The notes: generated by a model from the letters alone, not told the origin. 64,000 bases of DNA from Belliella aquatica (GCF_014637795.1 NZ_BMFD01000002.1:318996-382995), one strand, 5' to 3'. Positions 18,037-28,102 are shown, numbered from the stretch's first letter. Numbers and translations: made by a program.

Positions 18037-19161
18037 TTAAATGGAAAGGATGCCTTTTTGTTTTAGGAGGGAAAGGTAGAGGTTTTCTACTTGTTGGCAA
18101 TAGCGGTCAGCGGTGTAGTGTTGGGTGGCTCTTTTGTGACCGGCTTTACCCATTTCTATTCTGAGTTGAGGGTTATTGATGAGGACTTGGAGTTTTTCTG
18201 CGATGGCACTTGGGTTGAAAGCGGGAACTTGGAAACCTGTTTCTTGGTCAATGACTACATCTTGGAGACCACCTACTCTGGTGGCTATGACGGGCAAACT
18301 GTGTAACATGGCTTCAGCGGCTACTAAGCCAAAGCCTTCGTGGGCAGAAGCAATGCAAAAAATATCCATGATTTGGTAATAAGGAGCTGTGTCGGATTGA
18401 AAGCCTGGCATGATTAATTGTTGTTCAAGATTTAGTTCCTTGGCTTTATTGAGGATTAATTCTTGATCTTGTCCTTGTCCTAGTAAGAGTAATTTAAGGT
18501 TAGGGTTATTAACAAGTTTTATAGTTTCAAGGATATCTGTAAAGCGCTTGACTTCATTGTAAAATCTGCCTGCTGATCCTATGATGATATCATCACTACT
18601 TATTCCAAGGGTTGTTTTAAGTTGATTTTGTTCTTCTAGACTTACTTTTCTTGGAAGGTTTACTCCGTTATTTATTAGAACGACTTTAGACTTTGGGAGC
18701 TTAACTGTATCCTTTAGATATTTAACCACAGAAGGTGCTATGCCGATTACTTTATCAGCTGCTTTAGCGAAAAGCCTTTGTAGGTAAATCGCTTTTTTGG
18801 ATCGGCTGATGGGGTGAGAAGTTTCTTCCATAATGACCACAGGCACCTTACCTAAAACACCGCCTACAGCTGCCATCGCCATCCCTTCATAGATTGCTCC
18901 ATGGATGATATGAGGCTTGAAGGTTTTAATGATTTTAAGGACTTCTTTGTGTTTGCTCCATTCTAAAGGTTGTGCAAATCCTCCGATTGGAATAAGCTCT
19001 ACTCCTTCTCCTTTGAGTTCCTCTGCTATTGCTCCACCTTCCCAAGTACAGATTATTTTGTGTTCGTATTTCTCCTTATCAAGTCCTTTGACTAGTGTTA
19101 GTCTGACTTGTTCGACACCACCTGTTGCGATGGTTTCTATGCAGTGAAGGATGCGGATCAT
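18037..19161 (-). CDS. GT4-family glycosyltransferase
   Basis: About 374 aa with GT-B fold. The start chosen is the Met of MIRILHCIETIATGGVEQV; longer starts run into a gtaccaag-type repeat. N-terminal acceptor domain with the glycine-rich GGVEQVR loop; C-terminal domain with GSAGRFYNEVKRF, then LLLLGQGQDQ, and the E-x7-E motif region AHEGFGLVAAEAM. It probably transfers a sugar from a nucleotide donor at the inner face of the membrane during glycan assembly. First-to-last order in the operon puts it just before the repeat gap and the Wzy-like gene. Confidence 0.88.
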   Translation of the reverse strand: MIRILHCIETIATGGVEQVRLTLVKGLDKEKYEHKIICTWEGGAIAEELKGEGVELIPIGGFAQPLEWSKHKEVLKIIKTFKPHIIHGAIYEGMAMAAVGGVLGKVPVVIMEETSHPISRSKKAIYLQRLFAKAADKVIGIAPSVVKYLKDTVKLPKSKVVLINNGVNLPRKVSLEEQNQLKTTLGISSDDIIIGSAGRFYNEVKRFTDILETIKLVNNPNLKLLLLGQGQDQELILNKAKELNLEQQLIMPGFQSDTAPYYQIMDIFCIASAHEGFGLVAAEAMLHSLPVIATRVGGLQDVVIDQETGFQVPAFNPSAIAEKLQVLINNPQLRIEMGKAGHKRATQHYTADRYCQQVENLYLSLLKQKGILSI

Positions 19162-19266
19162 AGTCATTGTACGAAGTACCAAGTGTGATGTACAATGTAC
19201 CAAGAACAATGTACCAAGAACAATGTCCTAAAATTTAAAAGTTTACTAATAAAAAAAGGGTCTATT

Positions 19267-20346
19267 TCAGAATCTAAATTCATATACATTTAAAAGTGAT
19301 TTTATGTAATGATCGACTGAAAAGCGTTTGGCTTCTAGTTTGGCTCTTTTGGACATGGATTTTCTTTCTTTGGAAGAGATATTGAGCATGGTTTGCATGG
19401 CGGTTTTTAAATCTAATGGATTTAGGGGATCTATTAGGAATCCTGAATTGGAATCTCCTAGAATCTCAGGGGCTCCGCCTACTTTGGTGATGATAGAGGG
19501 AAGTCCGATGGACATGGCTTCCGCTAATGAAACTGAAGAACCTTCTGAAAGGGATGGGATAACAAATACATCTGCCGCTGCTAAGAATGAATATACATCC
19601 TTTTGAAAACCATGAAGGGTAACGTGTTGATTTAAATTTAATTGATTAATCAAACTTTGTAAATGTACTCTTTCTGAACCGTCTCCTACGATTTCTAGTC
19701 TTATCTCTCTTTGTTCATTCTCTTCTACTAATTCTGCAAAAACCTGAATTAAGCAATCTAAATTCTTAATGGGCACTAGACGACAAGTGCTTACAAAAGT
19801 GAAGTTTTTAGTCGATGGACGACGGTCAATGGTCGACTGATGCTCTATGATAGGGTTGTATATTACTTTTACCTTTTCTTCTTTTACCTCTCCAAGGTCA
19901 ATGATTTTTGCTTTTACTGCCTTGGAGATTGCAATGATTGTAGTAGCTTTTGTATAGACCAATTTAAAAATCAATTTCCAATAAGAGTGATGGTTGGGGA
20001 TACCTATTTCTTCTCCTATGATATTGGGGACATTTGCCCATGATGCTGCTAAAATACCATGGAAATTTGCTTCTCCACCTTGGCAGTGGATAACATCAGG
20101 CTTAAGGTTTTTTATTAATTTATAGAGTTTGCGTAAGAGTCCAATGTTCGGGATTTTAGAGTTTTGGTTGAGTATATGAACAGAAACTCCTTGATTGATT
20201 AGGTTTTGAGAAACTCTACCGCCTTTACCCAAAACGATAACTGAGACCTCTACTCCTACTTGATTAGCTATTTGCGGAATTGAATTGGCTAGCACCTGCT
20301 CTACTCCGCCAAAATCTAATTCTGAAACTATTCGGACTATCTTCAT
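19267..20346 (-). CDS. GT4-family glycosyltransferase
   Basis: 359 aa, GT-B fold. N-terminal MKIVRIVSELDFGGVEQVLA loop, then VIHCQGGEANFHG, a donor-binding half with STCRLVPIKNLD and LEIVGDGSER, and the E-x7-E region SLSEGSSVSLAEAMSIGLP. It begins 1 nt after the stop of the GT2 gene at 20348-21271, so the two are co-translated. Related to the next gene downstream (18037-19161), with which it shares the GGVEQV motif. Sugar specificity cannot be read from sequence. Confidence 0.9.
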   Translation of the reverse strand: MKIVRIVSELDFGGVEQVLANSIPQIANQVGVEVSVIVLGKGGRVSQNLINQGVSVHILNQNSKIPNIGLLRKLYKLIKNLKPDVIHCQGGEANFHGILAASWANVPNIIGEEIGIPNHHSYWKLIFKLVYTKATTIIAISKAVKAKIIDLGEVKEEKVKVIYNPIIEHQSTIDRRPSTKNFTFVSTCRLVPIKNLDCLIQVFAELVEENEQREIRLEIVGDGSERVHLQSLINQLNLNQHVTLHGFQKDVYSFLAAADVFVIPSLSEGSSVSLAEAMSIGLPSIITKVGGAPEILGDSNSGFLIDPLNPLDLKTAMQTMLNISSKERKSMSKRAKLEAKRFSVDHYIKSLLNVYEFRF

Positions 20347-20347
20347 C

Positions 20348-21271
20348 TCAGGAGTAGAGGTAGCGAAAACAAAACTTTAAATATTTTCTCAACAATGATT
20401 TTGTTGAAGGATATTTATGAATGAATTTCCAAAAAACGAAAGGAAGTCGGTAAAGGATTTTTGCCAATAAATATGGACTTTTTATTTGATTCAAAAATTC
20501 GTTTCTAACCAACCAATTGTTCTTGTTTTCGAAATACATCCAAAGATTTAAAAGGAGAAACCTTTCTTTAAAATACTTCCATGCAAGTGGTTCTTTTGGC
20601 AGAAATGAAGGTGATAATACTTCAGAAAAAATAGTTCTCTCTAAACTTGGTAGTTGCCTTGTACCTGATGCGGCTGATAGATCGTAGTAAAGTAATGGTG
20701 CTTTTACGTAATAGCATTTTTCAAACCAAGCAACAGCTCTAAACCATACATCTAAATCCTCCCCTTTAATCAGGTGCTTTTTAAAACCTTCAGTATTTTC
20801 AAAGAAGTCTTTTCTAATTACAGTTGAGGATGAAGTATAAAGTGTGTTGTAATCTGCTCGTTTAAAATAATCTTGGATTTCAATAATTTCAGGATCTTCT
20901 TGGATTTCAATAGGTAATTGATTGGAATAGGTACTCCCAAAGATTCCTGCATCAGGATACTTTTCCACTACCTTTGCCATCCAAAATAGGTAATCTTCGT
21001 GCCAACAATCATCTGCATCCAAAAAGGATATAAATTGATGTTTGGATTCCTCTACTCCTCTATTTCTGGCAACTGAAACGCCTTGATTTTTTTGATTTAT
21101 AAGGGTGACTTTATTGCTATAGTGTTTTTCTACTAGATTATCTCCTCCATCAGTAGAACCGTCATTGACTACAATGATCTCATACTCCGTAAAGCTTTGA
21201 TTCATGATTGAATCTATGGCTCTTTGGATGTAGGGAGCTTTGTTATAGAGGGGGATGATGATGGAGAACAA
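20348..21271 (-). CDS. GT2-family glycosyltransferase
   Basis: 307 aa. GT-A fold with MFSIIIPLYNKAPYIQRAID, the nucleotide-binding VNDGSTDGG (about 36-44) and the metal-binding SFLDADDCW (about 87-95). An ED acidic pair follows in LIKGEDLDVWFRA. The last third is basic and aromatic and may contact the membrane. Cytosolic-face sugar transfer onto a lipid-linked acceptor is likely. Adjacent to GT4 and GT2 genes in one transcription unit. Confidence 0.92.
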   Translation of the reverse strand: MFSIIIPLYNKAPYIQRAIDSIMNQSFTEYEIIVVNDGSTDGGDNLVEKHYSNKVTLINQKNQGVSVARNRGVEESKHQFISFLDADDCWHEDYLFWMAKVVEKYPDAGIFGSTYSNQLPIEIQEDPEIIEIQDYFKRADYNTLYTSSSTVIRKDFFENTEGFKKHLIKGEDLDVWFRAVAWFEKCYYVKAPLLYYDLSAASGTRQLPSLERTIFSEVLSPSFLPKEPLAWKYFKERFLLLNLWMYFENKNNWLVRNEFLNQIKSPYLLAKILYRLPFVFWKFIHKYPSTKSLLRKYLKFCFRYLYS

Positions 21272-21278
21272 TCTTAAT

Positions 21279-21345
21279 GAAATAAGTTGAAATAGATAGA
21301 AATAAGATAGAAATATGTAGAAATAAAATAGAAATATTTGATGTA
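21279..21345. repeat. Short degenerate AT-rich tandem repeat
   Basis: About five degenerate copies of a tagaaataa-type unit (for example gatagaaataa, gtagaaataa) fill the gap between two GT2 genes, which is otherwise 106 nt without features. Confidence 0.7.
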
Positions 21346-21377
21346 GTCCATTTAGATAGCAAAATGTAAAAAAAGAA

Positions 21378-22355
21378 CTAATTGTTAAAAAATCTCTTCA
21401 GTCTTAATGCATTTTTGAAGCCTAGGAATTTGGAGAGGGTTTGGAATTTGGGGCCGCCGATGTAGGTTTTTTGGGATATGCCTAGATTCTTTATGTGGGA
21501 TTCAGTTGCTTTGATTAGATGGGGGTATTGGGGAAAGACGTCGTAGATGAATTTTTGATAAACTTTCTTTAGGGCAATTCTTACTCTTGGCGAATCTTCA
21601 AACTTTAATACATCTTTTTCATAGCATCTGTAAGATTCTAAAAGTGATGTCATTGCTTTTTCTGTCTTCTGCTGACTGACATTGAATTCGCCTGGGGTTC
21701 GGTAGAAGACTTTTCCTTCTGAATCATATACTACTTTATCAGTATGTAGAAGCACTCTATTAAAAAACTCTCCATCTTGATTGATGGTCAAAGATTCATC
21801 CCAAGGACCTGCTTTTTCAATTAATGATCGATGGGTTAAATAACCAGCTGGTTGCATCATTTCCTGATAATTCCAAAATCTTAACAATAGGTCTAATCCA
21901 GAATTGAAATTCTGAAAAACACCATAAAACATGGACTGAGCTTGTTTTGGAGTATCATTAAATATTTTCCATTCACATGATGCTATCGCCGATTCTGATT
22001 GACCAGCAAGTAATTTAATTTGATTGGCTATTTTATCTGAAGACAGTAAATCATCTGCATCTAAGAATTGAATATACTCCCCTCTTGCTGCTTGAATTCC
22101 TTTGTTTGTTGCCGCTGAAACACCTTGATTCTCCTGATCAATTAAAACTATTTTATCAGGATGCTTTTGATAGTATTCTTGAAGAATTTCAAAAGAGCCA
22201 TCTGTAGAACCATCATCCACCAAAATGATTTCAGTATTTAAATATGTCTGAACTAAAGCCGAATCCAAAGTCTCTCGGACGAAAGCAGCTTTATTGTAAA
22301 CTGGAATTATAATGGAGACCAGCGGATCTTGACTCTTGGATCTTGTATCTAGCAT
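21378..22355 (-). CDS. GT2-family glycosyltransferase
   Basis: 325 aa. LVSIIIPVYNKAAFVRETLD, then LVDDGSTDGSFEIL and the DXD-type QFLDADDLL at about 93-101. An acidic NQDGEFFNRVLL in the second half matches the catalytic ED region of this subfamily; the same NQDGEFM appears in the 27092-28102 protein. It abuts the next gene upstream with no spacing, which indicates co-translation. Acceptor unknown. Confidence 0.92.
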   Translation of the reverse strand: MLDTRSKSQDPLVSIIIPVYNKAAFVRETLDSALVQTYLNTEIILVDDGSTDGSFEILQEYYQKHPDKIVLIDQENQGVSAATNKGIQAARGEYIQFLDADDLLSSDKIANQIKLLAGQSESAIASCEWKIFNDTPKQAQSMFYGVFQNFNSGLDLLLRFWNYQEMMQPAGYLTHRSLIEKAGPWDESLTINQDGEFFNRVLLHTDKVVYDSEGKVFYRTPGEFNVSQQKTEKAMTSLLESYRCYEKDVLKFEDSPRVRIALKKVYQKFIYDVFPQYPHLIKATESHIKNLGISQKTYIGGPKFQTLSKFLGFKNALRLKRFFNN

Positions 22356-23237
22356 CTATCTTTTAGTTTCCCCTCCATTTATCAGATTAAAATATTCTTG
22401 AATTGAACCTAGATTAATGGCATGACAAACCCTTAAGATCGTAATTGACTCTTTAGGAGAAAGTGTAAACAAACGTTTAAATGCAAAGCGATACCTCGCC
22501 CACAAAAACTTGAGCAGATGTATTCGAAATGCAGCATGATTTTCTTGAAACCTCCGGGTATAAGCCCCTCCCAAAAGACGTTTGTATTTATTAACCAATT
22601 CAAGTGTATGATATCTAGCCGGATGATGCACAATTAGATTTGGACTATAAACAATCTTGTATTTCTGGGAAATCCTTCCGGATAACTCTGAATCCCCATT
22701 GGATTTGAGTTTGTCATTGAATCCCCCAAATTCCTTAATCACCGAAGCGGGGCTAAACCAATTTGCAGTGATGGCATGACCCTCTATGGCATAAGCTTCG
22801 GCAGTAAAGCCAGTGTATTTTTCATAGACCTCAGCATCTGAAAGAGAATTTGGGTTTTTATAAATCAAAGGGACAGGCCCAGTAAGAATTCCTGTACACT
22901 GATTTTCCTCTTTTGAAAAATGATTAAAAGCCTCTGCAAGCCAATCATTGTTTGGAAGACAATCCGAATCAGTAAATGCTAAGATTTTCCCTTCAGATTC
23001 TTGAATACCTTTATTTCTAGCAGCATAAGATCCTGGAATAGGTTCATGAGATTCCTTCAGAGAATAAGGGTATTGGTTTGGATCCAAACCGAGAATCTGA
23101 TTATCAGGATCATTATTTACCACAATGACTTCAAAATCAAAACCATGATGAGGCATTTTTCTAAACTTATCCAAACATGATATTAACCTTGTTAAATCAC
23201 GGTAAACAGGAATTATGATGGAAAAATACGGACTCAC
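22356..23237 (-). CDS. GT2-family glycosyltransferase (GTG start)
   Basis: 293 aa. Start is GTG 4 nt after the upstream stop. YFSIIIPVYRDLTRLISCLD, then VIVVNNDPD, ENKGIQ-like AARNKGIQESEGKILAFTDS (the DSD metal site), and SGRISQKY in the second half. The GRI and DSD layout resembles GT2 enzymes of exopolysaccharide clusters. One frame-shifted alternative reading near 22433-22633 is only a shadow. Confidence 0.9.
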   Translation of the reverse strand: MSPYFSIIIPVYRDLTRLISCLDKFRKMPHHGFDFEVIVVNNDPDNQILGLDPNQYPYSLKESHEPIPGSYAARNKGIQESEGKILAFTDSDCLPNNDWLAEAFNHFSKEENQCTGILTGPVPLIYKNPNSLSDAEVYEKYTGFTAEAYAIEGHAITANWFSPASVIKEFGGFNDKLKSNGDSELSGRISQKYKIVYSPNLIVHHPARYHTLELVNKYKRLLGGAYTRRFQENHAAFRIHLLKFLWARYRFAFKRLFTLSPKESITILRVCHAINLGSIQEYFNLINGGETKR

Positions 23238-23241
23238 AGGT

Positions 23242-24468
23242 TCAGTTTTTAGAGAGGATTTCTGTATAAACTGTAATCAGCTGATCCCCAATAACTTTTG
23301 AATCAAAGTGCTTTTTGACAAAATCTCTACCGGATTTCCCCATCTTCCGCCTTAACTCAGGTTGATCAATCAACAACTGAATTTTTTCCGCAAATCCGTC
23401 TACATCCCCTTCGTTCACCAAAAACCCGGTTTCTCCATCTACCATCCCATACTTAATCCCACCAATATCAGAACAAACTACAGGCAATTCCATTGCCTGG
23501 GCTTCCTGCAAAACCAAGCCTTGGGTCTCCCCTGCTTTGAAAAACGGATCAATCAATCCTGGATAAACATAAATTGAGGATAACTTTAATTCATTGATAA
23601 CTTGATCCTGTGAAAGAGCCCCTTTCAAAAAAACAGAATCAGTTAAACCATATTCATTTATCTTATTCTCTATCTCATTCCTTTTTTCACCCTCACCTAT
23701 CATGACCAATTCTAATTGCGGATATTTTTTTGATAGCCGGTGGAAAATCTCAACCATTAAGAGTCCTCCTTTAAGATAGACCAATCTTCCCAAAAAAACC
23801 AATCTCACTTTAGTGGCTAGTTGATATTCAGGTTTAAAATAATCTAAGCTTAACCCAACAGGAATAATCCTTACCTGAGAAAATGGAAAAATCTCTTGAA
23901 GAAGTGATTCGCTATAAATTGAATTAACCAACAAGGCATCAGCATAACCTTTGAAAATGTTATAATCCTTTTTATAAATTTCTCTTCTATAAGGAAATAT
24001 ATCGTGGCCATGAAAGGAAACTACCACTTTGGCTTTACCTAACAATCCTGCTTTTTTCATTTTGGCAGCAAAAACTCCCATCTCGCCAAAATGGGCATGA
24101 AGAATATCCAACTCTGCCATCCCTTTCAAAAAAATATAATTAAATCCGAAGAGTGGTTCTATTTTTTTGGTTAGAATTGCTTTAATCGCCAACATTACCT
24201 TGGAAGGTTTGACTTTGCAAAAATTTCCAAGGATAAAACCAAGTCCCAACCAAAACCGCTTTCCCGTATTTACTTTTGGGTTAAAAAAATAATGCGTCTT
24301 TTCTATCAGGTTATAAGTCTTCACCTGTTGGTGGATAATCGAATCGCTATTTGGATAAACAGAATAAATAGACACCTCATTTCCCCTTTTTACCAAATCA
24401 ATAATCTGATTGGCGAGCCAAGCTTCTGAAATCCGGGGAAATGATTCAACCAAGATTCCTATCCTCAT
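23242..24468 (-). CDS. GT4-family glycosyltransferase (colanic-acid WcaL-like)
   Basis: 408 aa. N-terminal MRIGILVESFPRISEAWLAN, a hallmark of WcaL-like and related GT4 enzymes, then LHAHFGEMGVFAAK, SFHGHDIFPYR, LVFLGRLVYLKGG, and a C-terminal E-x7-E region AGETQGLVLQEAQAMELPV. It overlaps the next upstream gene by 4 nt (ATGA type), so the genes are translationally coupled. Probably adds a hexose late in repeat-unit assembly; donor not readable. Confidence 0.9.
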   Translation of the reverse strand: MRIGILVESFPRISEAWLANQIIDLVKRGNEVSIYSVYPNSDSIIHQQVKTYNLIEKTHYFFNPKVNTGKRFWLGLGFILGNFCKVKPSKVMLAIKAILTKKIEPLFGFNYIFLKGMAELDILHAHFGEMGVFAAKMKKAGLLGKAKVVVSFHGHDIFPYRREIYKKDYNIFKGYADALLVNSIYSESLLQEIFPFSQVRIIPVGLSLDYFKPEYQLATKVRLVFLGRLVYLKGGLLMVEIFHRLSKKYPQLELVMIGEGEKRNEIENKINEYGLTDSVFLKGALSQDQVINELKLSSIYVYPGLIDPFFKAGETQGLVLQEAQAMELPVVCSDIGGIKYGMVDGETGFLVNEGDVDGFAEKIQLLIDQPELRRKMGKSGRDFVKKHFDSKVIGDQLITVYTEILSKN

Positions 24469-25370
24469 TTTGATTTACATGTTACCAGCAATTCTTTAAA
24501 ATAATATAACAATACTTTTGGCTTGAAATCAACTTTCATCAATTTACTCAGGTAAGATATTGCCTGCATATGTGCTTTCTCATCAATATGAAATCGTATC
24601 AACTCATGTAGATAATTACTCATGGATAGTTTAAGATAATCCTTTTTGTAATGCCTGTACAGTTCATCAAAACATCCATAACCAATTTTCAGGCTTTCGC
24701 TTTTTTGGGTTTTGGAATGAACGCCATTGCCATGTATTCGGTAAACAGATCCAAAAAAATCAAGGCATACCCCGTTGGAGGCATTTAACAAATGGGTCAA
24801 TAAATGTACATCCCTAAAATATTTAAATGGCTTGATATCCAAATCAGAAATCAGATTTTTTCTAAAAACCAAAGTCTGCATACCAATCTGCCATCCATTT
24901 GCCAATGTAAATCCACCTACCTCTACTTCTTGGTTTCCTTCTTTAAAGAACCTTTCATTCCCATCAGGTTTTGAAGTCTGACTATTCTGATCAAATAAAG
25001 TTGTCCTGTGAAAAACAAAAGAACAATTCCTTTTTATTTTCAGGTAATTAATTTGTTTTTGAAGCTTTTGGGGATCTGTCCAATAATCATCTCCTTCGCA
25101 GTAACCGACATATTCACCTTTACACTGATTTAAAGTCCAATAAAAATTCGCCGACATACCAAGATTTTCGTCATGTCGGATGTACCGGATTTTATGACCA
25201 AGAGAGTGAGTTAAAATAAAGTAACCAACCAATTCAGAAGTCTTATCAGTAGAACAATCATCAGAAACAATCAACTCAAAATTTTGGTCAATCTCCTGAT
25301 TCAATACCCCCTTGATGGCCTCTTCCAAATAATCGCCATGGTTATAGGTTATCATGCAGATACTTACCAA
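24465..25370 (-). CDS. GT2-family glycosyltransferase (TTG start)
   Basis: 301 aa. Only a TTG is available in frame near the family's usual start (MVSICMITYNHGDYLEEAIK); an in-frame stop lies about ten codons upstream. IVSDDCSTDKTSE, then GYCEGDDYW (metal-binding acidic site, about 90-98), and a basic C-terminus. The CEGDDYW motif is typical of the GT2 subfamily that includes O-antigen rhamnosyl- or glucosyltransferases. It overlaps the next gene by 4 nt. Confidence 0.88.
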   Translation of the reverse strand: MVSICMITYNHGDYLEEAIKGVLNQEIDQNFELIVSDDCSTDKTSELVGYFILTHSLGHKIRYIRHDENLGMSANFYWTLNQCKGEYVGYCEGDDYWTDPQKLQKQINYLKIKRNCSFVFHRTTLFDQNSQTSKPDGNERFFKEGNQEVEVGGFTLANGWQIGMQTLVFRKNLISDLDIKPFKYFRDVHLLTHLLNASNGVCLDFFGSVYRIHGNGVHSKTQKSESLKIGYGCFDELYRHYKKDYLKLSMSNYLHELIRFHIDEKAHMQAISYLSKLMKVDFKPKVLLYYFKELLVTCKSK

Positions 25371-25397
25371 TATATCATCAGATTTATCAATTTGAAT

Positions 25398-26321
25398 TTA
25401 CTTATGGATCAAATAAGCTTTGGATTCTCCTTTGGACTCAAACCAATTGAACATACTGACAAAAGGAAATCCAGCATGAACGAGATTATTTTTCACAATG
25501 GATTCTTCTACATTTCTTAGGTCATATTTCTCTTTTCTATATTTTCCCTCTAACTTTCTGTGAATCCGGTAGGAAATGTAATGGTACCAATAAGCCCATG
25601 AAAAAGATATCCACTTATCAAACCATAAACTGAAAGGTACATAATCGCGCATCATGATATAATTGAAAGCCTGCATGTCATAGTTTCCATCATCTCCTAT
25701 ACTTTCAAATATGGTACACATTTTCTTGAATACTTCCGAAACATTACCGGAGTTCCCCCCAACAGTTCCTGGATTCAATACCGGAAAATAAAATATACTT
25801 GGAGGGATTTTTCTAGGATACTTTTTATTAAAAGCATTAAGCGCTGTCAGTGTCCATGTACCGTTTTTCCAAACCCTCCTATCTCCCCGGCCTACGAAAA
25901 CCAGTTCGGTATTCTCTCGCAAAAGCGGTAAGGGGTTTTTATTGAATACCACATCATTGATATCAGTAGTTACTATATAGATTTCGGGACTTAGTTGGGT
26001 GATAAACTCATGGAAAATAAAAAACCGCTCATCATTCAGTGAATATTTCCCAAGTTTACAAGGGACAAATGAAACCCTATCAGAACTGTAAATTTCCAAG
26101 AATTCTGAGGAAAGTTGATCGTAGAATACGATCGCCCGCAAACCCAATTCATGGATGCTCTTATACCATGCCTCCATGTAGCTAAAGTTGTCATTTTTCT
26201 GCCTTATTCCTCTGACCGGATCATTTTTAGAAGTAAAATAATTGGATAAAACCAGCAATTCTTCTCCTGTTTTGTCTATTCCTTTAAGGATGGAGTCTAC
26301 CGAACCTATAATTCTATTCAT
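25398..26321 (-). CDS. Glycosyltransferase-like protein with TD-x-x-D motif
   Basis: 307 aa, no signal peptide. The central IYIVTTDINDVVFNKNP is a nucleotide-diphosphosugar transferase-type acidic motif (seen in GT34/GT8-like folds), followed by LVFVGRGDRRVW and LNPGTVGGN, then the MQAFNYIM segment with a conserved acidic partner nearby (GNYDMQ). It sits 3 nt after the GT32-type gene's stop. The family is uncertain; the role as a sugar transferase is likely from motif and context. Confidence 0.65.
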   Translation of the reverse strand: MNRIIGSVDSILKGIDKTGEELLVLSNYFTSKNDPVRGIRQKNDNFSYMEAWYKSIHELGLRAIVFYDQLSSEFLEIYSSDRVSFVPCKLGKYSLNDERFFIFHEFITQLSPEIYIVTTDINDVVFNKNPLPLLRENTELVFVGRGDRRVWKNGTWTLTALNAFNKKYPRKIPPSIFYFPVLNPGTVGGNSGNVSEVFKKMCTIFESIGDDGNYDMQAFNYIMMRDYVPFSLWFDKWISFSWAYWYHYISYRIHRKLEGKYRKEKYDLRNVEESIVKNNLVHAGFPFVSMFNWFESKGESKAYLIHK

Positions 26322-26324
26322 ACT

Positions 26325-27095
26325 TTATCTATCCTTCTCCAAGGATTTGACCTTTCCATAAAGTGCAGGGAATAGGTGGGCTAAATAAAACTTGCAGAAC
26401 TGAATGGGAAAAAAAACCTTCTTTCGAGTCAATGGCCCTAAAAAAATATGCCCTTTAAATTCACTCCATGCCCTCGCAAAATTCTTGTCATGAAGATAAT
26501 GCCACTCATTCTTCCAACTGTGGTTCCAAAGATGTACAGCGTAGGTTTCTGGTTGGACAAATGGCTTATAATCCATCCCTCTTTGGGCAAAAGATAACGG
26601 ATAGAAATATTCCTTTGGATAAATAGTAACCCTATCCCGATCCAAATATAAGGTCAGGAAAGTGGGGATATCCAAAGGTGATTCATAATCAAATTCCAGC
26701 TGACGATAACGCTCAAGCAATTCAGATAGTAGGGGATTGTTTCTGGTCGATCCAATAACAGCAGCATTGACGAGTCCAGCTTTTTCTTCGCCCAAAAAAA
26801 AATCCTGATCCAATAGGTCATCAAAATCTTTCAATACCAACATGTCCGTATCTAGGTAGATTCCGCCTTCGGTAAACAGGGCATGCAATCTGCACACATC
26901 AGAAACAAAGGCAAACTTCCCAAACTGATATGCTTTGGCTGAAAAATCATAGGCAGCATAATCAAAATTATCCTCGTTCCAGCATTTGATTTTATAATCA
27001 GGCAACACTTCCCGCCAGGATTGGATACAACTGCGTTCCAAATATGTCATGGGTTCCTTTCCAAACCAGCAATAATGAATATTCTTTGGAATCAA
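26325..27095 (-). CDS. GT32-type glycosyltransferase (DXD sugar-binding region)
   Basis: 256 aa. MIPKNIHYCWFGKEPMTYLE at the N-terminus and the DXD motif GGIYLDTDMLVLKDFD at about 93-108 define the Gly_transf_sug/Och1-like capsular family. HLWNHSW near residue 187 is the usual C-terminal His/Trp motif. It overlaps the upstream GT2 gene by 4 nt. Probably an alpha-retaining hexosyltransferase acting in the cytosol. Confidence 0.9.
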   Translation of the reverse strand: MIPKNIHYCWFGKEPMTYLERSCIQSWREVLPDYKIKCWNEDNFDYAAYDFSAKAYQFGKFAFVSDVCRLHALFTEGGIYLDTDMLVLKDFDDLLDQDFFLGEEKAGLVNAAVIGSTRNNPLLSELLERYRQLEFDYESPLDIPTFLTLYLDRDRVTIYPKEYFYPLSFAQRGMDYKPFVQPETYAVHLWNHSWKNEWHYLHDKNFARAWSEFKGHIFLGPLTRKKVFFPIQFCKFYLAHLFPALYGKVKSLEKDR

Positions 27096-28102
27096 TTCCG
27101 AATTATTTTAAATCTTTTCAAAATTTTTCGAGCCTTTAAAGTATTTTCAAATCCGAAAAGGGAAAATAAAATAAAGATTTTTGGCTTTTTAAAATCTAAA
27201 AAACACTTTGGACAAAGTGTTTTAATTCGTTTCCATGACTTTTTTGCAATTTCCGGATAATCAAATAAAGTGGAAAGAATAAGCATTTCAAAATTCTTAA
27301 TCAGGACTTTTCTTGTATCCAAATCATCCTTTTTTTCCAATATAAGATTATCACATAAAACATAGGAATCGTACCATGATTCCCAACTTTGAAAAGTAGT
27401 TTGTTTACTTAAATGGTTTGAATCCGGTCTTCTGTAATAGGTATAAACTGAATTGATAAAAGATACTTTTTCGCACTTTATTAATACCCTTACCATGAAT
27501 TCACCATCTTGATTTTGTATAAGGTCCTCATTCCACAAGCCTGATTCTTCCAATATTTTTTTGCTAATGAGGTAAGCATGTATTGGAATAAAAGACTTAT
27601 TTTTAAAAAGCCACAAAATAAGATTAAGGCCATTATCTGGATAATGATCCCATCGTGACTTTATGTTTGAAATATTTCCAGCAAATTCATTTTTTTTTAC
27701 AATATCAGAAGATTCATTTATCCATTTCCAATTGGCAACCGATACTGAATTTCCTTCTGAGGCTTGAAGACATGATACTTGCTCTGATATCTTGTTTTTA
27801 TGAATTAAATCATCAGAATCCAACCATTGGATATAGGTACCTTTTGAATTCTCAAAAGCGAAATTGCGTGCCGCATTTCCTCCAGGTTTTCTGTCAACAG
27901 GTCGTTTAAAAACTTTAATTCTTTGGTCTAAACGAGCATATTCTTCCAGAATTTCCCATGAATTATCAGTGCTATGGTCGTCAACAATTATGCATTCCCA
28001 ATGGGTATAAGTCTGCGCCAAAACAGAATCAAGTGTTTCTGTAAGATAATTTGCCTTGTTATAGTTGGGTATGAGAATGGAAACCAATAAATTATTTCCC
28101 AT
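27092..28102 (-). CDS. GT2-family glycosyltransferase, paralogue A
   Basis: 336 aa. LLVSILIPNYNKANYLTETL, then IIVDDHSTDNSWEILEEYAR, NAARNFAFENSKG, and the acidic IQWLDSDDLIH. NQDGEFMVRVLI marks the second acidic region. It closely resembles the next gene upstream (28092-29003) along the whole N-terminal domain, including the GGNAARN motif, so the pair arose by duplication. Start overlaps the previous gene by 11 nt. Confidence 0.92.
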   Translation of the reverse strand: MGNNLLVSILIPNYNKANYLTETLDSVLAQTYTHWECIIVDDHSTDNSWEILEEYARLDQRIKVFKRPVDRKPGGNAARNFAFENSKGTYIQWLDSDDLIHKNKISEQVSCLQASEGNSVSVANWKWINESSDIVKKNEFAGNISNIKSRWDHYPDNGLNLILWLFKNKSFIPIHAYLISKKILEESGLWNEDLIQNQDGEFMVRVLIKCEKVSFINSVYTYYRRPDSNHLSKQTTFQSWESWYDSYVLCDNLILEKKDDLDTRKVLIKNFEMLILSTLFDYPEIAKKSWKRIKTLCPKCFLDFKKPKIFILFSLFGFENTLKARKILKRFKIIRN